A DNA stretch of 64,000 bases from JBGAPI01 sp044221335 (GTDB taxonomy: Bacteria; Pseudomonadota; Gammaproteobacteria; Xanthomonadales; Ahniellaceae), in NCBI GenBank assembly GCA_044221335.1, contig JBGAPI010000011.1:1-64000 (forward strand), written 5' to 3'. The notes beneath the pieces were generated by a model, which worked only from the letters and a program-made list of their open reading frames with translations, was not told where the DNA came from and made no database searches. The position numbers and the translations under genes were made by a program. Positions 44,701-52,617 of the stretch are shown here, piece by piece. Position 1 is the stretch's first letter, and every line of letters begins with the position of its first letter.

Positions 44701-45827
44701 TCGCCGCTGCCGACCGCGCCGCAGTAGACCCGCCCGGTGGTCACCCCGATCGCGCTCTTCACGCCGAGGCCTTCGAGCGCGGCGTGGATGTCGAGCGCCG
44801 CGCGGACGCCGCGCTCGGGATCGTCGGCATGCGCCAGCGGCGGCAGGCCGTAGGCCGCGAGCAGCGAAACGCCCTTGTCGTCCACCGAGAGCTTGTTGAT
44901 GCTGCCCTCGTGGCGGTAGCAGCAGGCCTGCAGCGCGAGCATCACCTGCTGCGAATGCTCGATCGAGGTGCCTACGCCGAGCTCGGGCAGGTTGACGAAC
45001 AGGATGGTCAGCGTGCGCAGCTCGCCCAGGAACTGGTCGAGTCCCTCGCGGATGCGATGCACGATCGCGGCGGGAAGGTAGTTGCGCAGCGCGGCCTCGT
45101 GCGACGGGTCGAGCGGCGTGCGGCGCAGCTCGCGCCAGTCCGGCAGCGGCTCGATCTTCGTCAGCACCGGGACGTCGTCGCCGATCCGCGACAGCACCGG
45201 TGCCGCCCGGGTCGCGGTCAGCAGGTCGAGCACCTCGCCGGAGATCCCGACCATGCCCGGCTCGATGTGGTGGCTGACCACGCCGACCTGGTTCAGCGGC
45301 AGACCCGCGATCAGGAATTCCCAGCGGTCGAACATGCCGCCGACGTGGCTGATCCCGAGCTGTCCGGCGCCGATCGCGATCCGGAGGCGGAGACTCATTC
45401 CGTCCTCCTCGTAGCCGCGCATCCGCTCCTGGATCACCCGCCCGCAGCGGCTGGCGCGCCAGGCGGCGTGGGCCAGGTCGTCGCCGCCCGGCGCCGTGCG
45501 CCACAGGGCGATGAAGGCGTCTCCGGCGAACTTGACCACGTCGCCGCCGTGCTCGTGGACGAGGCCGATCAGCCGGGTGAAGTAGGCCGACAGCGCCCGC
45601 GTCAGCCGCTCGGCGCCGCCGGCGCCCTGGGCAGCGAGGCGCTCGGTCAGCGCGGTGAAGCCGGAGATGTCGGCGAACATCACCGCGCACTCGATCTCGT
45701 GCACCGAGGCCTGCCGCTCGCCGCCGGCGGCCGCGTTGACGATCGTCGCGATGATCAGCTCCGGCAGGTAGCTCGCATAGGTCGCGAGTCGCGACGTCGG
45801 CGAAGCGGGGCCGGAGTGGGAGCTCAT
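41763..45827 (-). CDS. Tandem class III cyclase, AAA ATPase and TPR protein resembling soluble adenylyl cyclase
   Basis: 1354 residues from the ATG at 45827. Two cyclase homology domains are in tandem. The first has MFADISGFTALTE and GGDVVKFAGDAF, giving both metal aspartates (about 53 and 103). The second has FVNLPEL in place of the metal aspartate but keeps DKG (lysine ~318) and VNLAARLM (asparagine ~388, arginine ~392). This is the division of labour of soluble adenylyl cyclase, where one domain holds metals and the other the base-recognition lysine. A P-loop ATPase follows (EARPGLGKS; Walker B LVAIDDAQW), then ~600 residues of TPR-like helices. Cyclic AMP synthesis is likely. The lysine before FAGD (bicarbonate site in the human enzyme) is kept; the arginine aligns with glycine. 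Confidence 0.88.
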   Translation of the reverse strand: MSSHSGPASPTSRLATYASYLPELIIATIVNAAAGGERQASVHEIECAVMFADISGFTALTERLAAQGAGGAERLTRALSAYFTRLIGLVHEHGGDVVKFAGDAFIALWRTAPGGDDLAHAAWRASRCGRVIQERMRGYEEDGMSLRLRIAIGAGQLGISHVGGMFDRWEFLIAGLPLNQVGVVSHHIEPGMVGISGEVLDLLTATRAAPVLSRIGDDVPVLTKIEPLPDWRELRRTPLDPSHEAALRNYLPAAIVHRIREGLDQFLGELRTLTILFVNLPELGVGTSIEHSQQVMLALQACCYRHEGSINKLSVDDKGVSLLAAYGLPPLAHADDPERGVRAALDIHAALEGLGVKSAIGVTTGRVYCGAVGSGDRREYTIMGDAVNLAARLMKKGEDGILVDRGTQERCGNAIRFEAAGSFKAKGKSIEVALFRPLAVIAADARAAAPVEVVGRTEPRRALAARVDTLARERGSAVTLIEARPGLGKSLLLAEATALAATAGVLTLSGRADQIERATSYYAWQPIVRELLAPGVADADAETMAAAARRLLRTAGVEQLVPLVNDILPIGVADDELTQQMSGEVRAANTRAAVLALLTGVAAGRPCLVAIDDAQWLDSASWALLGRLVHEVEPLVLLLASRVQADPPVERAQLMARPGAERLVLGPMPAAEIAELVSRRLGVAALPPQALALITERGEGHPYFSVAIGKALRDVGLLAIVDGRASMADAAGADFQLPDSIEGLIISQIDRLSPSQAMTIKVASVISRIFRLDTLVATLPTQRSEEGVLDDLAALEALELVGADPEADPPSFAFRQLITQQVAYQLMLQDQRRQLHGRVAAWYESRHDDLGHFHPLLAHHWAGAGQPARAIDHLEQAANRALAVYASAEAVQFLTRALELAEEVPVPMLRRGTWLRRMATAYRDLGRLDDALATAMRAAEALGVPHPRSTLGRIGSLLACLVRQQWRRFRPIAADSVSPEEATRLTEAAEAYELSLLINYWRGERKLFVHDLLRGYDLAAAVGRERRVGIRLNANLAIGAGTVPARGLARTFCTLAERRARALEHSPTLAWVLLPIGAYRTGLGHWKGGQRRLEEAVAISERLGDSRHRTSLIACLAMQFLLQARCDEAFAAYGELERVGTRQNDRIALIWGVIGKTRLLFRLGRYDEMKAVTLAAREFLPECTVANKLDILSALAVGCLRANDQAGATEMVRQCASLLHRPSQHTLLNAGLQVAFACIEHERRAPADAQRRAWREQAMVFVRQLERVYPVAEPMRRYFDGVVAHHQGKSRAAVKAWLATLEGAKKIGLPYEIVLAATALRTVGATPSGVDLHADEQAALAAMRIEAWTPPWNL

Positions 45828-46140
45828 GCCGCGAGTATAGGCGCGGGTGTCGCTCCGTTCGGGGTCCGGCCCCATGCGGAACAAGAGCGCGGCCATCCAC
45901 GCGCCCCTCAATCCGTCGACCCCTTCGCAGCTTGCACGCGTTGCGCCGGCGTCCGGCGGCGATTGTGCGGTCGCGCACACCGCGTCGTTCCGGGTGCGCC
46001 TAGCGTTGCTCTCGGATCATCGGCGCCACGCGCCGTCTCGGCAGGATGCCGGTGACCTCCATCGTCCTGCGCCACGACCGGGGTTCGCGGCGCCGCTCTC
46101 CGGGCGGTGGACTTCCAACGCTTTCCAATGGGGCAACATC
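45828..46140. other. Divergent intergenic region, nothing specific seen
   Basis: 313 bases between the cyclase (minus) and the haloperoxidase-like gene (plus). Promoters for both must lie here, but no confident element, repeat or gene was found. Confidence 0.35.
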
Positions 46141-47679
46141 ATGAAACTCCAACGACTCACCCGGCTGCTGGCCGGCCTGCTCCTGTTCGGCTGCGGCCTC
46201 GCCCACCACGGCGCGCTCGCGCGCGATGCCACGGCGGGCAGCGACGGCGGCATCGCCGACGCGCTTGGCCCGCTGTACCGCGGCATCGATCTGCCGGCCG
46301 CACCCGTCGCCAAGGACGCGTTGTCCGCGGGCAGCTCCGAGGTCCGCAAGTGGAACCGCATCGCGGTCGACGCCAGCGGCCTCGACCACACGCCGGTCGC
46401 CGCCGGCGATCCGCGTCATTTCGGCGAACAGCTGGGACCGGTGCGCTCGAGCCGCGCGATGGCGATCGTCCACATCGCGATGTTCGACGCGGCGGTCTCC
46501 GTCGTGCCGCTGTACCGCAGCTACGACCGCCTGCCCTGGGCCTTCCCGGGCACCTCGATCGACGCCGCGGTCGCCGCGGCCGCGCACGACACGCTGGTCG
46601 CGCTGTTCCCGTCGCAGCAGGCCGCGTTCGACAGCGCGCTCGCCGACAGCCTTGCGGCGCAGCGCCCCGGGTGGCCGCGCAACGCCGGCGTGCAGGCCGG
46701 CCAGCGCGCGGCCGCAGCGATCCTCGCGCGGCGCAGCAACGACGGCTCCAGCTACACCGAGCCCAAGGTCGGCATCGACTACATCACCGGTACCGCCGCC
46801 GGCGAATGGCGGCAGGATCCGATCAGCCTTATCCCGCTCGCCCTCGGTGCGCACTGGAACGAGGTGCGGCCGTTCGTGATGTCGAGCGCGACCCAGTTCC
46901 GGCTGCCGCCGCCGCCGGCGATGAACAGCGCGGAATACGCCGCCGCCTACGCCGAAGTGAAGGCGCTCGGCGGCGACGGCATCCACACGCCGACGGTGCG
47001 CACCGCGGAACAGACCGAGATCGGCATCTTCTGGGCCTACGACGGTACCCCCAGCCTGTGCGCACCGCCGCGGCTGTACAACCAGATCGCAGTGCACATC
47101 GCCGACCAGATGCACACCGGCGATTTCGAGCTGCTGCGCCTGCTTGCCCTGGCCAACACGGCGATGGCCGACGCCGGCATCGCCGCCTGGGACTCGAAGT
47201 ACCACTACGAGTTCTGGCGCCCGATCACCGGCATCCGCGAATCCGACCCCGGCACCGGCCCGTCCGGCAGCGGCGACGGCAATGCGGCGACGATTGGCGA
47301 CCCCGGCTACACCCCGCTCGGCGCGCCGGCCAGCAACCTCGCCGGCCCGAACTTCACGCCGCCCTTCCCGGCCTATCCCTCCGGCCACGCGACCTTCGGC
47401 GCCGCGCTGTTCCAGACCCTGCGGCTGTTCTACCGCCGCGACAACGTCGCCTTCACCTTCACCTCCGACGAGTTCAACGGCCATACCGTCGACAGCGCCG
47501 GCAACCTGCGTCCGCTGAAGCCGCGCAGCTTCCACTCGTTCTCGGAGGCGGAAGAGGAGAACGGCCAGAGCCGCATCTACCTCGGCATCCACTGGTCCTT
47601 CGACAAGACCAGCGGCATCGCACAGGGACGCAAGGTCGCGAACCACGTGTACCGCAACGCGTTCCAGCCGCTGTTCTAG
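46141..47679 (+). CDS. Vanadium-dependent haloperoxidase/PAP2-like secreted protein
   Basis: 512 residues with a signal peptide (LLAGLLLFGCGLAHHGALA; the cysteine is not in a good lipobox). The vanadate/phosphate-binding motifs of the chloroperoxidase-PAP2 superfamily are present in order: KYHYEFWRP, FPAYPSGHATFGAAL, and SRIYLGIHWSFD, giving lysine, arginine, serine-glycine-histidine and the final arginine, histidine and aspartate. Proteins of this length are annotated as vanadium-dependent haloperoxidases, but acid phosphatase activity shares the same site, so oxidation of halides is not proven. It acts in the periplasm or outside. A stable hairpin lies downstream at 47743. Confidence 0.9.
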   Translation: MKLQRLTRLLAGLLLFGCGLAHHGALARDATAGSDGGIADALGPLYRGIDLPAAPVAKDALSAGSSEVRKWNRIAVDASGLDHTPVAAGDPRHFGEQLGPVRSSRAMAIVHIAMFDAAVSVVPLYRSYDRLPWAFPGTSIDAAVAAAAHDTLVALFPSQQAAFDSALADSLAAQRPGWPRNAGVQAGQRAAAAILARRSNDGSSYTEPKVGIDYITGTAAGEWRQDPISLIPLALGAHWNEVRPFVMSSATQFRLPPPPAMNSAEYAAAYAEVKALGGDGIHTPTVRTAEQTEIGIFWAYDGTPSLCAPPRLYNQIAVHIADQMHTGDFELLRLLALANTAMADAGIAAWDSKYHYEFWRPITGIRESDPGTGPSGSGDGNAATIGDPGYTPLGAPASNLAGPNFTPPFPAYPSGHATFGAALFQTLRLFYRRDNVAFTFTSDEFNGHTVDSAGNLRPLKPRSFHSFSEAEEENGQSRIYLGIHWSFDKTSGIAQGRKVANHVYRNAFQPLF

Positions 47680-47742
47680 GGAGGCGGCGGGCCAGTTCCG
47701 AGCCGCCGTCGCATGGAACCTTTCCGCGTTCCTGGGGCGCGG

Positions 47743-47763
47743 GACCCGGGCTCCGCCCGGGTC
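47743..47763 (+). terminator. Hairpin downstream of the haloperoxidase-like gene
   Basis: GACCCGGG-CTCCG-CCCGGGTC, a perfect 8-base GC-rich stem with a 5-base loop, 64 bases past the stop. It lacks a T-run; a Rho-assisted or weak terminator is possible. Confidence 0.4.
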
Positions 47764-47879
47764 TCGCGGTGCGGCGGCGTGGCACCGGCGACGCGCGGTC
47801 GCGCGTCCCGTGACGCAACTCGCCATGAAATGGCGCGTAGGAGAGGACGACCCCGCCCGTCTCGGCGGGACTGCCAGGG

Positions 47880-48446
47880 ATGGACCTCCGCGCAATGCAC
47901 GCCACGACGCCCGTTTCCGTCCTCGCCTCGCCCGCTCGCGCGCTGGCCGCCGCTGCTCTCGCCCGGCTGCTGCTGGCTCTGGTCCTCGCCGTCGCCGCCG
48001 TGCCGTCGGCGTCTGCCCAGTGCTTCGCCGGCACCCAGCACTGGCCCGGCACGATCGCGTTCGATCCGCCGCATCCGGACGCCGGGCAACCGGTGAGCGT
48101 CGTGATCGGACCGGCGTCGCAGGTGCGGGCCGGCGCCTCGAGCGTGGAGCGCGTCGACGGCCACATCCAGATCTGGGGCTTCTACGGCAACGACTACGAC
48201 CCCACCCCGATCCTCACCCGGATCGACCTCGGCCCGCTGCCGACCGGCGTCTTCCAGGTCGACGCCGGCTTTCTCGCCGACGAGCAGATCGGCCCCTGTG
48301 GCGGCATCAGCGGCACACTGCTGGTCGGCTCGGCGACGTTGCCGGTACCGGGCCTCGGTGCGTTCGGCGCCGCGGCGCTGGCGGGCTTGCTGCTGGTGAT
48401 CGGCTGGAGCGGGATGCTGGCAGCGCGGCGCGCCGGGCGACTGTAG
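47880..48446 (+). CDS. Secreted protein with C-terminal CTERM-like sorting signal
   Basis: 188 residues, no known function. An N-terminal signal peptide (LARLLLALVLAVAAVPSASAQ) precedes a ~105-residue domain with two cysteines (QCFAGTQHW and IGPCGGIS) and VDGHIQIWGFYGND. The C-terminus has the three-part form of an exosortase-type anchor: LPVPGLGAFG, a hydrophobic helix (AAALAGLLLVIGWSGMLAA) and a basic tail (RRAGRL). It resembles IPTL-CTERM signals, with VPGLGAFG in place of IPTLSxWG. No exosortase is in the window. The stop codon TAG is the TAG of a REP element's GTAG. An ATG at 47895 is an alternative start. Confidence 0.72.
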   Translation: MDLRAMHATTPVSVLASPARALAAAALARLLLALVLAVAAVPSASAQCFAGTQHWPGTIAFDPPHPDAGQPVSVVIGPASQVRAGASSVERVDGHIQIWGFYGNDYDPTPILTRIDLGPLPTGVFQVDAGFLADEQIGPCGGISGTLLVGSATLPVPGLGAFGAAALAGLLLVIGWSGMLAARRAGRL

Positions 48447-48468
48447 GAACGACGCAAGTCGCGATGTC
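48443..48468 (+). repeat. GTAG-type REP hairpin overlapping a stop codon
   Basis: Begins GTAGGAACGACGCAAGTCGC; GCGAC-type arms around CGAC-GCAA-GTCG form the stem. It matches the minus-strand copy at 41692-41718 nearly base for base. TAG at 48444-48446 is the stop codon of the CTERM protein. Confidence 0.75.
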
Positions 48469-48537
48469 GGAGCAGCTTGGGCTACGACCCGCGACACCCA
48501 GCCCCCGAAGTCCACGCCCCGCGGACCTCGCGACTCA

Positions 48538-49680
48538 CGTCGCTGCGACGACCGTCGAACGGTCGATCTCCTCGATCCTCCGCACGCCACACAAGGCCAT
48601 GCTGAGATCCATCTCCCGCCGGAGGATGCCGATGGCGTTGGCGACCCCTGCCTGTCCGCCGGCCGCGAGCCCATAGCACCACGCCCGACCGATCAGCGCC
48701 CCACGGGCGCCGAGGGCGATCGCCTTGATCAGGTCCTGGCCGCTGCGCACGCCGCCGTCCATCCAGACCTCGCAGGCGCTGCCGGCCAGCGCCGCGGCGA
48801 TGCCCGGCAGCGCGTCGAGCGACGCCATCGCGCCGTCGAGCTGGCGGCCACCGTGGTTGCTGACCACCACCGCCGTGGCGCCGGCCTCGGCCGCCTTCGT
48901 CGCGTCGACCGGATCGAGCACGCCCTTGATCACGAGCGGGCCGTCCCAGTGCTCGCGGACGAACGCGAGGTCGTCCCAGGACAGGGCCGGATCGAACTGT
49001 TCGGCGGTCCAGTGCGACAGCGAGCTGAGGTCGCCGACGCCGTCGATGTGGCCGACGAGATTGCCGAAGTCGCGCCGCCGCGCGCCCAGCATCCGCCAGC
49101 ACCAGGCCGGGCGCGCGGCCAGCTGCAGCAGGGTCGCGGCGCCGAACTTCGGCGGCACGGACAGGCCATTGCGGGCGTCGCAGTGGCGCAGACCCAGCAC
49201 CGGCAGGTCGACGGTCAGCACCAGCGCCGAGCACTTCGCCGCGCGGGCCCGCGCCAGCAGCCGGGCGATGAAGCCGCGGTCGCGCATCATGTACAGCTGG
49301 AACCAGAACGGTTTCGTGGTCGCCGCCGCAACCTCCTCGATCGAGCAGACGCTCATCGTCGACAGGGTGAACGGCACGCCCGCCGCCTCGGCCGCGCGCG
49401 CGGCGGCGATCTCGCCATCCGGCCAGTGCATGCCGGCGAGGCCGACCGGCGCCAGCGCCAGCGGCAGCGCGACCTCGCGGCCGAGCAGGGTCCCCGCGGT
49501 CGAGCGCGTCGCGACGTCGACCAGCACGCGCTGGCGCAGGTTGCGGCGACCGAACGCGCGGCGGTTGTCGTCGCGCGTGGCCTGGGTCCAGGAACCCGCC
49601 TCGAGGTAGTCGTTGAACATCCGCGGCGCGGCGGCGCGCGCCCGCAGCTGCAGTTCCGCGATGTCGGCCGCGGGACGCAT
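48538..49680 (-). CDS. lldD: FMN-dependent alpha-hydroxy-acid dehydrogenase (LldD-like)
   Basis: 380 residues, a full-length TIM barrel of the lactate/glycolate/mandelate oxidase family. Visible marks: PVGLAGMHWPDGEIAAARAA, LSTMSVCSIEEVA, WFQLYMMRDR, LTVDLPVLG, the FMN lysine in LVIKGVLDP, the catalytic histidine (~276) in SNHGGRQLDG and the phosphate-binding DGGVRSGQDLIKAIALGARGAL. It oxidises an (S)-2-hydroxy acid, most likely L-lactate, to the 2-oxo acid at the membrane or in the cytoplasm. The specific substrate is inferred from the family. Its ATG is two bases past the stop of the phosphatase gene on the same strand, so they are co-transcribed. Confidence 0.9.
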
Positions 49681-49682
49681 CG

Positions 49683-50387
49683 TCAACGCGCGGGCACTTT
49701 CCCGACGCGATCGTCGTCGCTGCTGGAGAAGCTGGTCAGGTTCGCCGGCAGGTGGCCGCTGTCGCCGGCGGCGAGCACCTGGATGTGGCCGTCGGGGAAG
49801 ATCCTGATGGTGGTCAGACTGGCGTGAGCGAAACTCATCAGCGGCCAGGCTCGGGTGTCGACCCCGAGGCTCTTGGCGACGAGATAGCGGATCACGTTGC
49901 CGTGGCAGACCAGGAGCTCGTAGCGCTCGTGTCCGGCCGCCGGCTTGAAGTGGGTCGCGAAGATGTGGTCGAGATGTGCGGCGCAGGCGGCCTGCTGCTC
50001 CGGCGTCTCCTCGACCTTGACCGGGGCGCGGAACGGCGGCGAGCACTCCTCGATCTCCGGCTCGGTGGTCAGCGTGACGTTCGGCAGATCGGCGGCGATC
50101 ACCTTCGCGGTGTCCTGCGCCCGGGTGAGCGGACTCGCGAAGACCGCGTCGAAGCGGTAGGGCAATGCGGCGAGGCGTCCGGCAACGAGGTGCGCCTGCG
50201 CGATGCCCATCGGCGTCAGCCCTGGGCCGAACCGGGGATCGTCGTGATCGGTCGGGTTGTAGTGGCCATGCCGCAGCAGCACGATGGTGCGGGCGGCGGG
50301 CTTGTCGTCCGCCGCGGACGCTCGGGTGGGGAGGGTCGCGATGGCGAGCAGTCCGCAAACGGCGGCGAGCAGGCGGCAAGTCGTCAT
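49683..50387 (-). CDS. Secreted histidine phosphatase (phosphoglycerate-mutase-like)
   Basis: 234 residues. A signal peptide (LLAAVCGLLAIATLPTRASA) is followed by the catalytic histidine motif LLRHGHYNPT, FASPLTRAQDTAKVIA, an EIEECSPPF segment and the second histidine in VCHGNVIRY. This is the RHG/PGAM5 branch of the histidine phosphatase superfamily, acting on phosphate esters or phosphoproteins through a phosphohistidine intermediate. Its export points to a periplasmic role. Its stop is two bases before the LldD-type ATG. Confidence 0.9.
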   Translation of the reverse strand: MTTCRLLAAVCGLLAIATLPTRASAADDKPAARTIVLLRHGHYNPTDHDDPRFGPGLTPMGIAQAHLVAGRLAALPYRFDAVFASPLTRAQDTAKVIAADLPNVTLTTEPEIEECSPPFRAPVKVEETPEQQAACAAHLDHIFATHFKPAAGHERYELLVCHGNVIRYLVAKSLGVDTRAWPLMSFAHASLTTIRIFPDGHIQVLAAGDSGHLPANLTSFSSSDDDRVGKVPAR

Positions 50388-50549
50388 GGTGGGTCCCTGT
50401 GCGATTTCCGGCCCGCGAAGCTACCGGAAGATGCTGCCGGGCGCATGGCGCTGATTCGATCGAGGGGAGCGCCAGCGCGAGGATTCGGCGATCATCGAGC
50501 ATCGCCTCCGGGCGACCCCACCCCTTCACGAATCAGGACCGACCACCCG

Positions 50550-50864
50550 ATGCATCGATTCCACGCCACCGACCGGTTCGGCAATTCGATCGACAGGCCG
50601 TCGCTCGGCGACCTGCGTCGCCTGCTGGCCTCCCTGGACGAGGCGGACGACGAGCACCCCGACGTCGCCCTGACCCACGAATCCGAGTGGTCGCTGGGGG
50701 TGCGGCGTTCCGGCGTGGTGGTATTCGAGAACCTTGAAAGCGACGATCCGCCCATGCATCAGGTACTGACGCGCGACGAGGCCCTCGACCTCTGGGTGCT
50801 GCTCTCGCATGGACGGATCGACGAGCTGCTGGCGCTGCCTTGGCGACCGGGATACGGCCACTAG
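50550..50864 (+). CDS. Small conserved-looking protein of unknown function
   Basis: 104 residues, cytoplasmic, acidic. It opens MHRFHATDRFGNSIDRPSL and continues with LASLDEADDEHPDVALTHESEWSLG, VVVFENLESDDPPMHQV and ALDLWVLLSHGRIDELLALPW. The regular strand/helix rhythm and G/C-rich third positions support a real gene. The form resembles small immunity-like or Imm1-type proteins, but I do not claim that family. It is single, divergent from the phosphatase and convergent with the WYL regulator. Confidence 0.65.
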   Translation: MHRFHATDRFGNSIDRPSLGDLRRLLASLDEADDEHPDVALTHESEWSLGVRRSGVVVFENLESDDPPMHQVLTRDEALDLWVLLSHGRIDELLALPWRPGYGH

Positions 50865-50908
50865 CAGGCTGTCCTCGACAGGCTGACGGCGCGGCAGCGC
50901 GCCGGAAT

Positions 50909-51871
50909 TCAGCCGCGGCGCATCCGCCGGACGATCCGGACTGCGGCGTCGCGCAGCGCGCGCCGCAGCGTCGCCGGACGGAGCACGCGGAAGTCGCCAC
51001 CGAGACCGAGCAGCAGCGGAACCGCCTGCGCGATCGACTCGATCGGCAGCTCGACCCGGTGGAATCCGTCGGGTCCGGGCCGCCCCGCGCTCACCGCGCG
51101 GGCGGCGTAGGCGCCCTGCTCGGCGAGCCTGCGTGCGGCCTCCGGGTCCAGATGCACGACGGCCGTCAGCGGCCGCAGCCCCGCCTCGAAGTTGCGGATC
51201 GCGCCCTGCCACCAGCGCGCCAGATCGAAGTCCGGCGGCCGCGCGAAGACGGCCGACTCGACCTCGAACGCGTCGATCGCCGCGACCTTGTAGATCCGGA
51301 TCGCCCGCTCGCCGCGGCCCACGAGGTACCAGGCTCCGGCCTTCTGCACCAGGCCGAGCGGCGCCACCCGGCGCTCGCCGATCGCGTTCCAGCTGCGGTA
51401 GCGCATCCGGACGAGGTGGCGGTCGAGCACCGCGCGCGCCAGCCGCGGCAGGCCGGCGACCGGTGCCACTTCGCGATACCAGTCGATCGGATCGATGTGG
51501 AAACAGGCGGCGACCCGGTCGACCTCCGGGCGCAGCTGCTCCGACAGCGCACCGAGCAGCTTCACCGACGCCCGGTTCGCGGCGGCGCCCAGGCCCAGTT
51601 CGGCCGCCACCGCCGGGCGGCCGACCAGCCACAGCGCCTCGGCCTCGTCGCCGGCGAGGCCGGTCAGCCGGGTGCGGTAGCCGTCGGTGAGCGAGAAGCC
51701 GCCGCCGGGCCCGCGCTCGGCGTCGACCGGCACGCCGGCCGCCATCAGCGCGTCGACGTCGCGGTAGATGGTACGCACCGAGACCTCGAACTCCGCGGCG
51801 AGCGCCTCCGCGGTGAGCCGCTGGCGCAACTGCAGCAGCAGCAGGATCGACAACAGGCGGCTGGAACGCAT
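50909..51871 (-). CDS. YafY-type WYL-domain transcriptional regulator
   Basis: 320 residues. An N-terminal HTH_11 (SRLLSILLLLQLRQRLTAEALAAEFEVSVRTIYRDVDALMAAGVPV, with the wing GPGGGFSL) is followed by a WYL domain (LDRHLVRMRYRSWN, APLGLVQKAGAWYLVGRGE, FEVESAVFARPPDFDLARWW) and a C-terminal winged extension. WYL proteins sense small ligands and usually act on divergent neighbours. A perfect CCTGACAG-CAG-CTGTCAGG palindrome lies 38 bases upstream of its start and 55 before the next gene's ATG. It likely represses both its own gene and the exported protein at 51982. Confidence 0.93.
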   Translation of the reverse strand: MRSSRLLSILLLLQLRQRLTAEALAAEFEVSVRTIYRDVDALMAAGVPVDAERGPGGGFSLTDGYRTRLTGLAGDEAEALWLVGRPAVAAELGLGAAANRASVKLLGALSEQLRPEVDRVAACFHIDPIDWYREVAPVAGLPRLARAVLDRHLVRMRYRSWNAIGERRVAPLGLVQKAGAWYLVGRGERAIRIYKVAAIDAFEVESAVFARPPDFDLARWWQGAIRNFEAGLRPLTAVVHLDPEAARRLAEQGAYAARAVSAGRPGPDGFHRVELPIESIAQAVPLLLGLGGDFRVLRPATLRRALRDAAVRIVRRMRRG

Positions 51872-51908
51872 GGTCCTCCCCGGATAGGCCGAAGGTCCCA
51901 CCGGCCTA

Positions 51909-51927
51909 CCTGACAGCAGCTGTCAGG
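51909..51927. promoter_or_regulatory. TGACAG/CTGTCA palindromic operator
   Basis: CCTGACAG (51909-51916) and CTGTCAGG (51920-51927) are perfect inverted arms with a CAG spacer, between the divergent WYL regulator and the exported protein gene. TGACAG-type palindromes are common beside YafY-like regulators. It is the best candidate for the regulator's binding site (inference). Confidence 0.65.
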
Positions 51928-51981
51928 ATTCGGGGGCGAGGATAGCGCCGCCCCGCATCGGCGGGACCACGGAGCCGCAGC

Positions 51982-52608
51982 ATGACCATCGATCTCACCG
52001 ACCCGCAGCGCCGCGCGCTGCTGAAGGCCGCCTCCACCGGCGTGGCGATCGCCACGCTCGCCGCACTCGACGACGCCCACGCCGCGTCGCCGGACAACGG
52101 CGCGCCGAAGCCCCTGGACCTGCCGCCGAAGCTCGCCCGCCCGACGGCCATCCCGAAGGGCCGCCCCGGCGAATTCGATTTCCTGTCGGGCGACTGGCGC
52201 ATCCACCACCGCAAGCCGAAGGCCGACGGCAGCTGGGACAGCTTCGAGGGCGAGGCGACCTGCTACGGCATTCTCGACGGCATCGCCAGCATCGAGGAAC
52301 TGCGCATCCCGGCGCGCAACTTCTCCGGCATGGGCATCCGCCTGCTCGACATCGAGAAGTCGGAGTGGTCGGACTTCTGGGTCAACGCCAAGGCCGGCGT
52401 GCTGACGACGCCGGGCACCGCCGGCGGCTTCGCCGACGGCGTCGGCATCTTCGAGTCGGTCGATGGCGAGGGCGACGCGGCGGTGATCTACCGCGGCGTA
52501 TGGGATCGGATTACCGGGCGGTCGCACCGCTGGTATGCGGAGATCTCGAAGGACGGCGGTCGGACCTGGACGACCGACTGGCTGATGGACTGGACTCGAA
52601 AGCCCTGA
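51982..52608 (+). CDS. Exported DUF1579-like protein with Tat-type signal
   Basis: 208 residues. The N-terminus has QRRALLKAASTGVAIATLAAL and a DAHAA cleavage site: twin arginines before a hydrophobic core, so Tat export is likely. The mature domain opens GEFDFLSGDWRIHHRK and has a beta-sheet pattern (FEGEATCYGILDGIASIEEL, DFWVNAKAGVL, AVIYRGVWDRITGRSHRWYAEISKDGGRTW). This looks like the lipocalin-like DUF1579 family, function unknown. It is divergent from the WYL regulator with a palindrome between, and convergent with the macro-domain gene. Confidence 0.8.
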   Translation: MTIDLTDPQRRALLKAASTGVAIATLAALDDAHAASPDNGAPKPLDLPPKLARPTAIPKGRPGEFDFLSGDWRIHHRKPKADGSWDSFEGEATCYGILDGIASIEELRIPARNFSGMGIRLLDIEKSEWSDFWVNAKAGVLTTPGTAGGFADGVGIFESVDGEGDAAVIYRGVWDRITGRSHRWYAEISKDGGRTWTTDWLMDWTRKP

Positions 52609-52617
52609 CGCCGCGGC

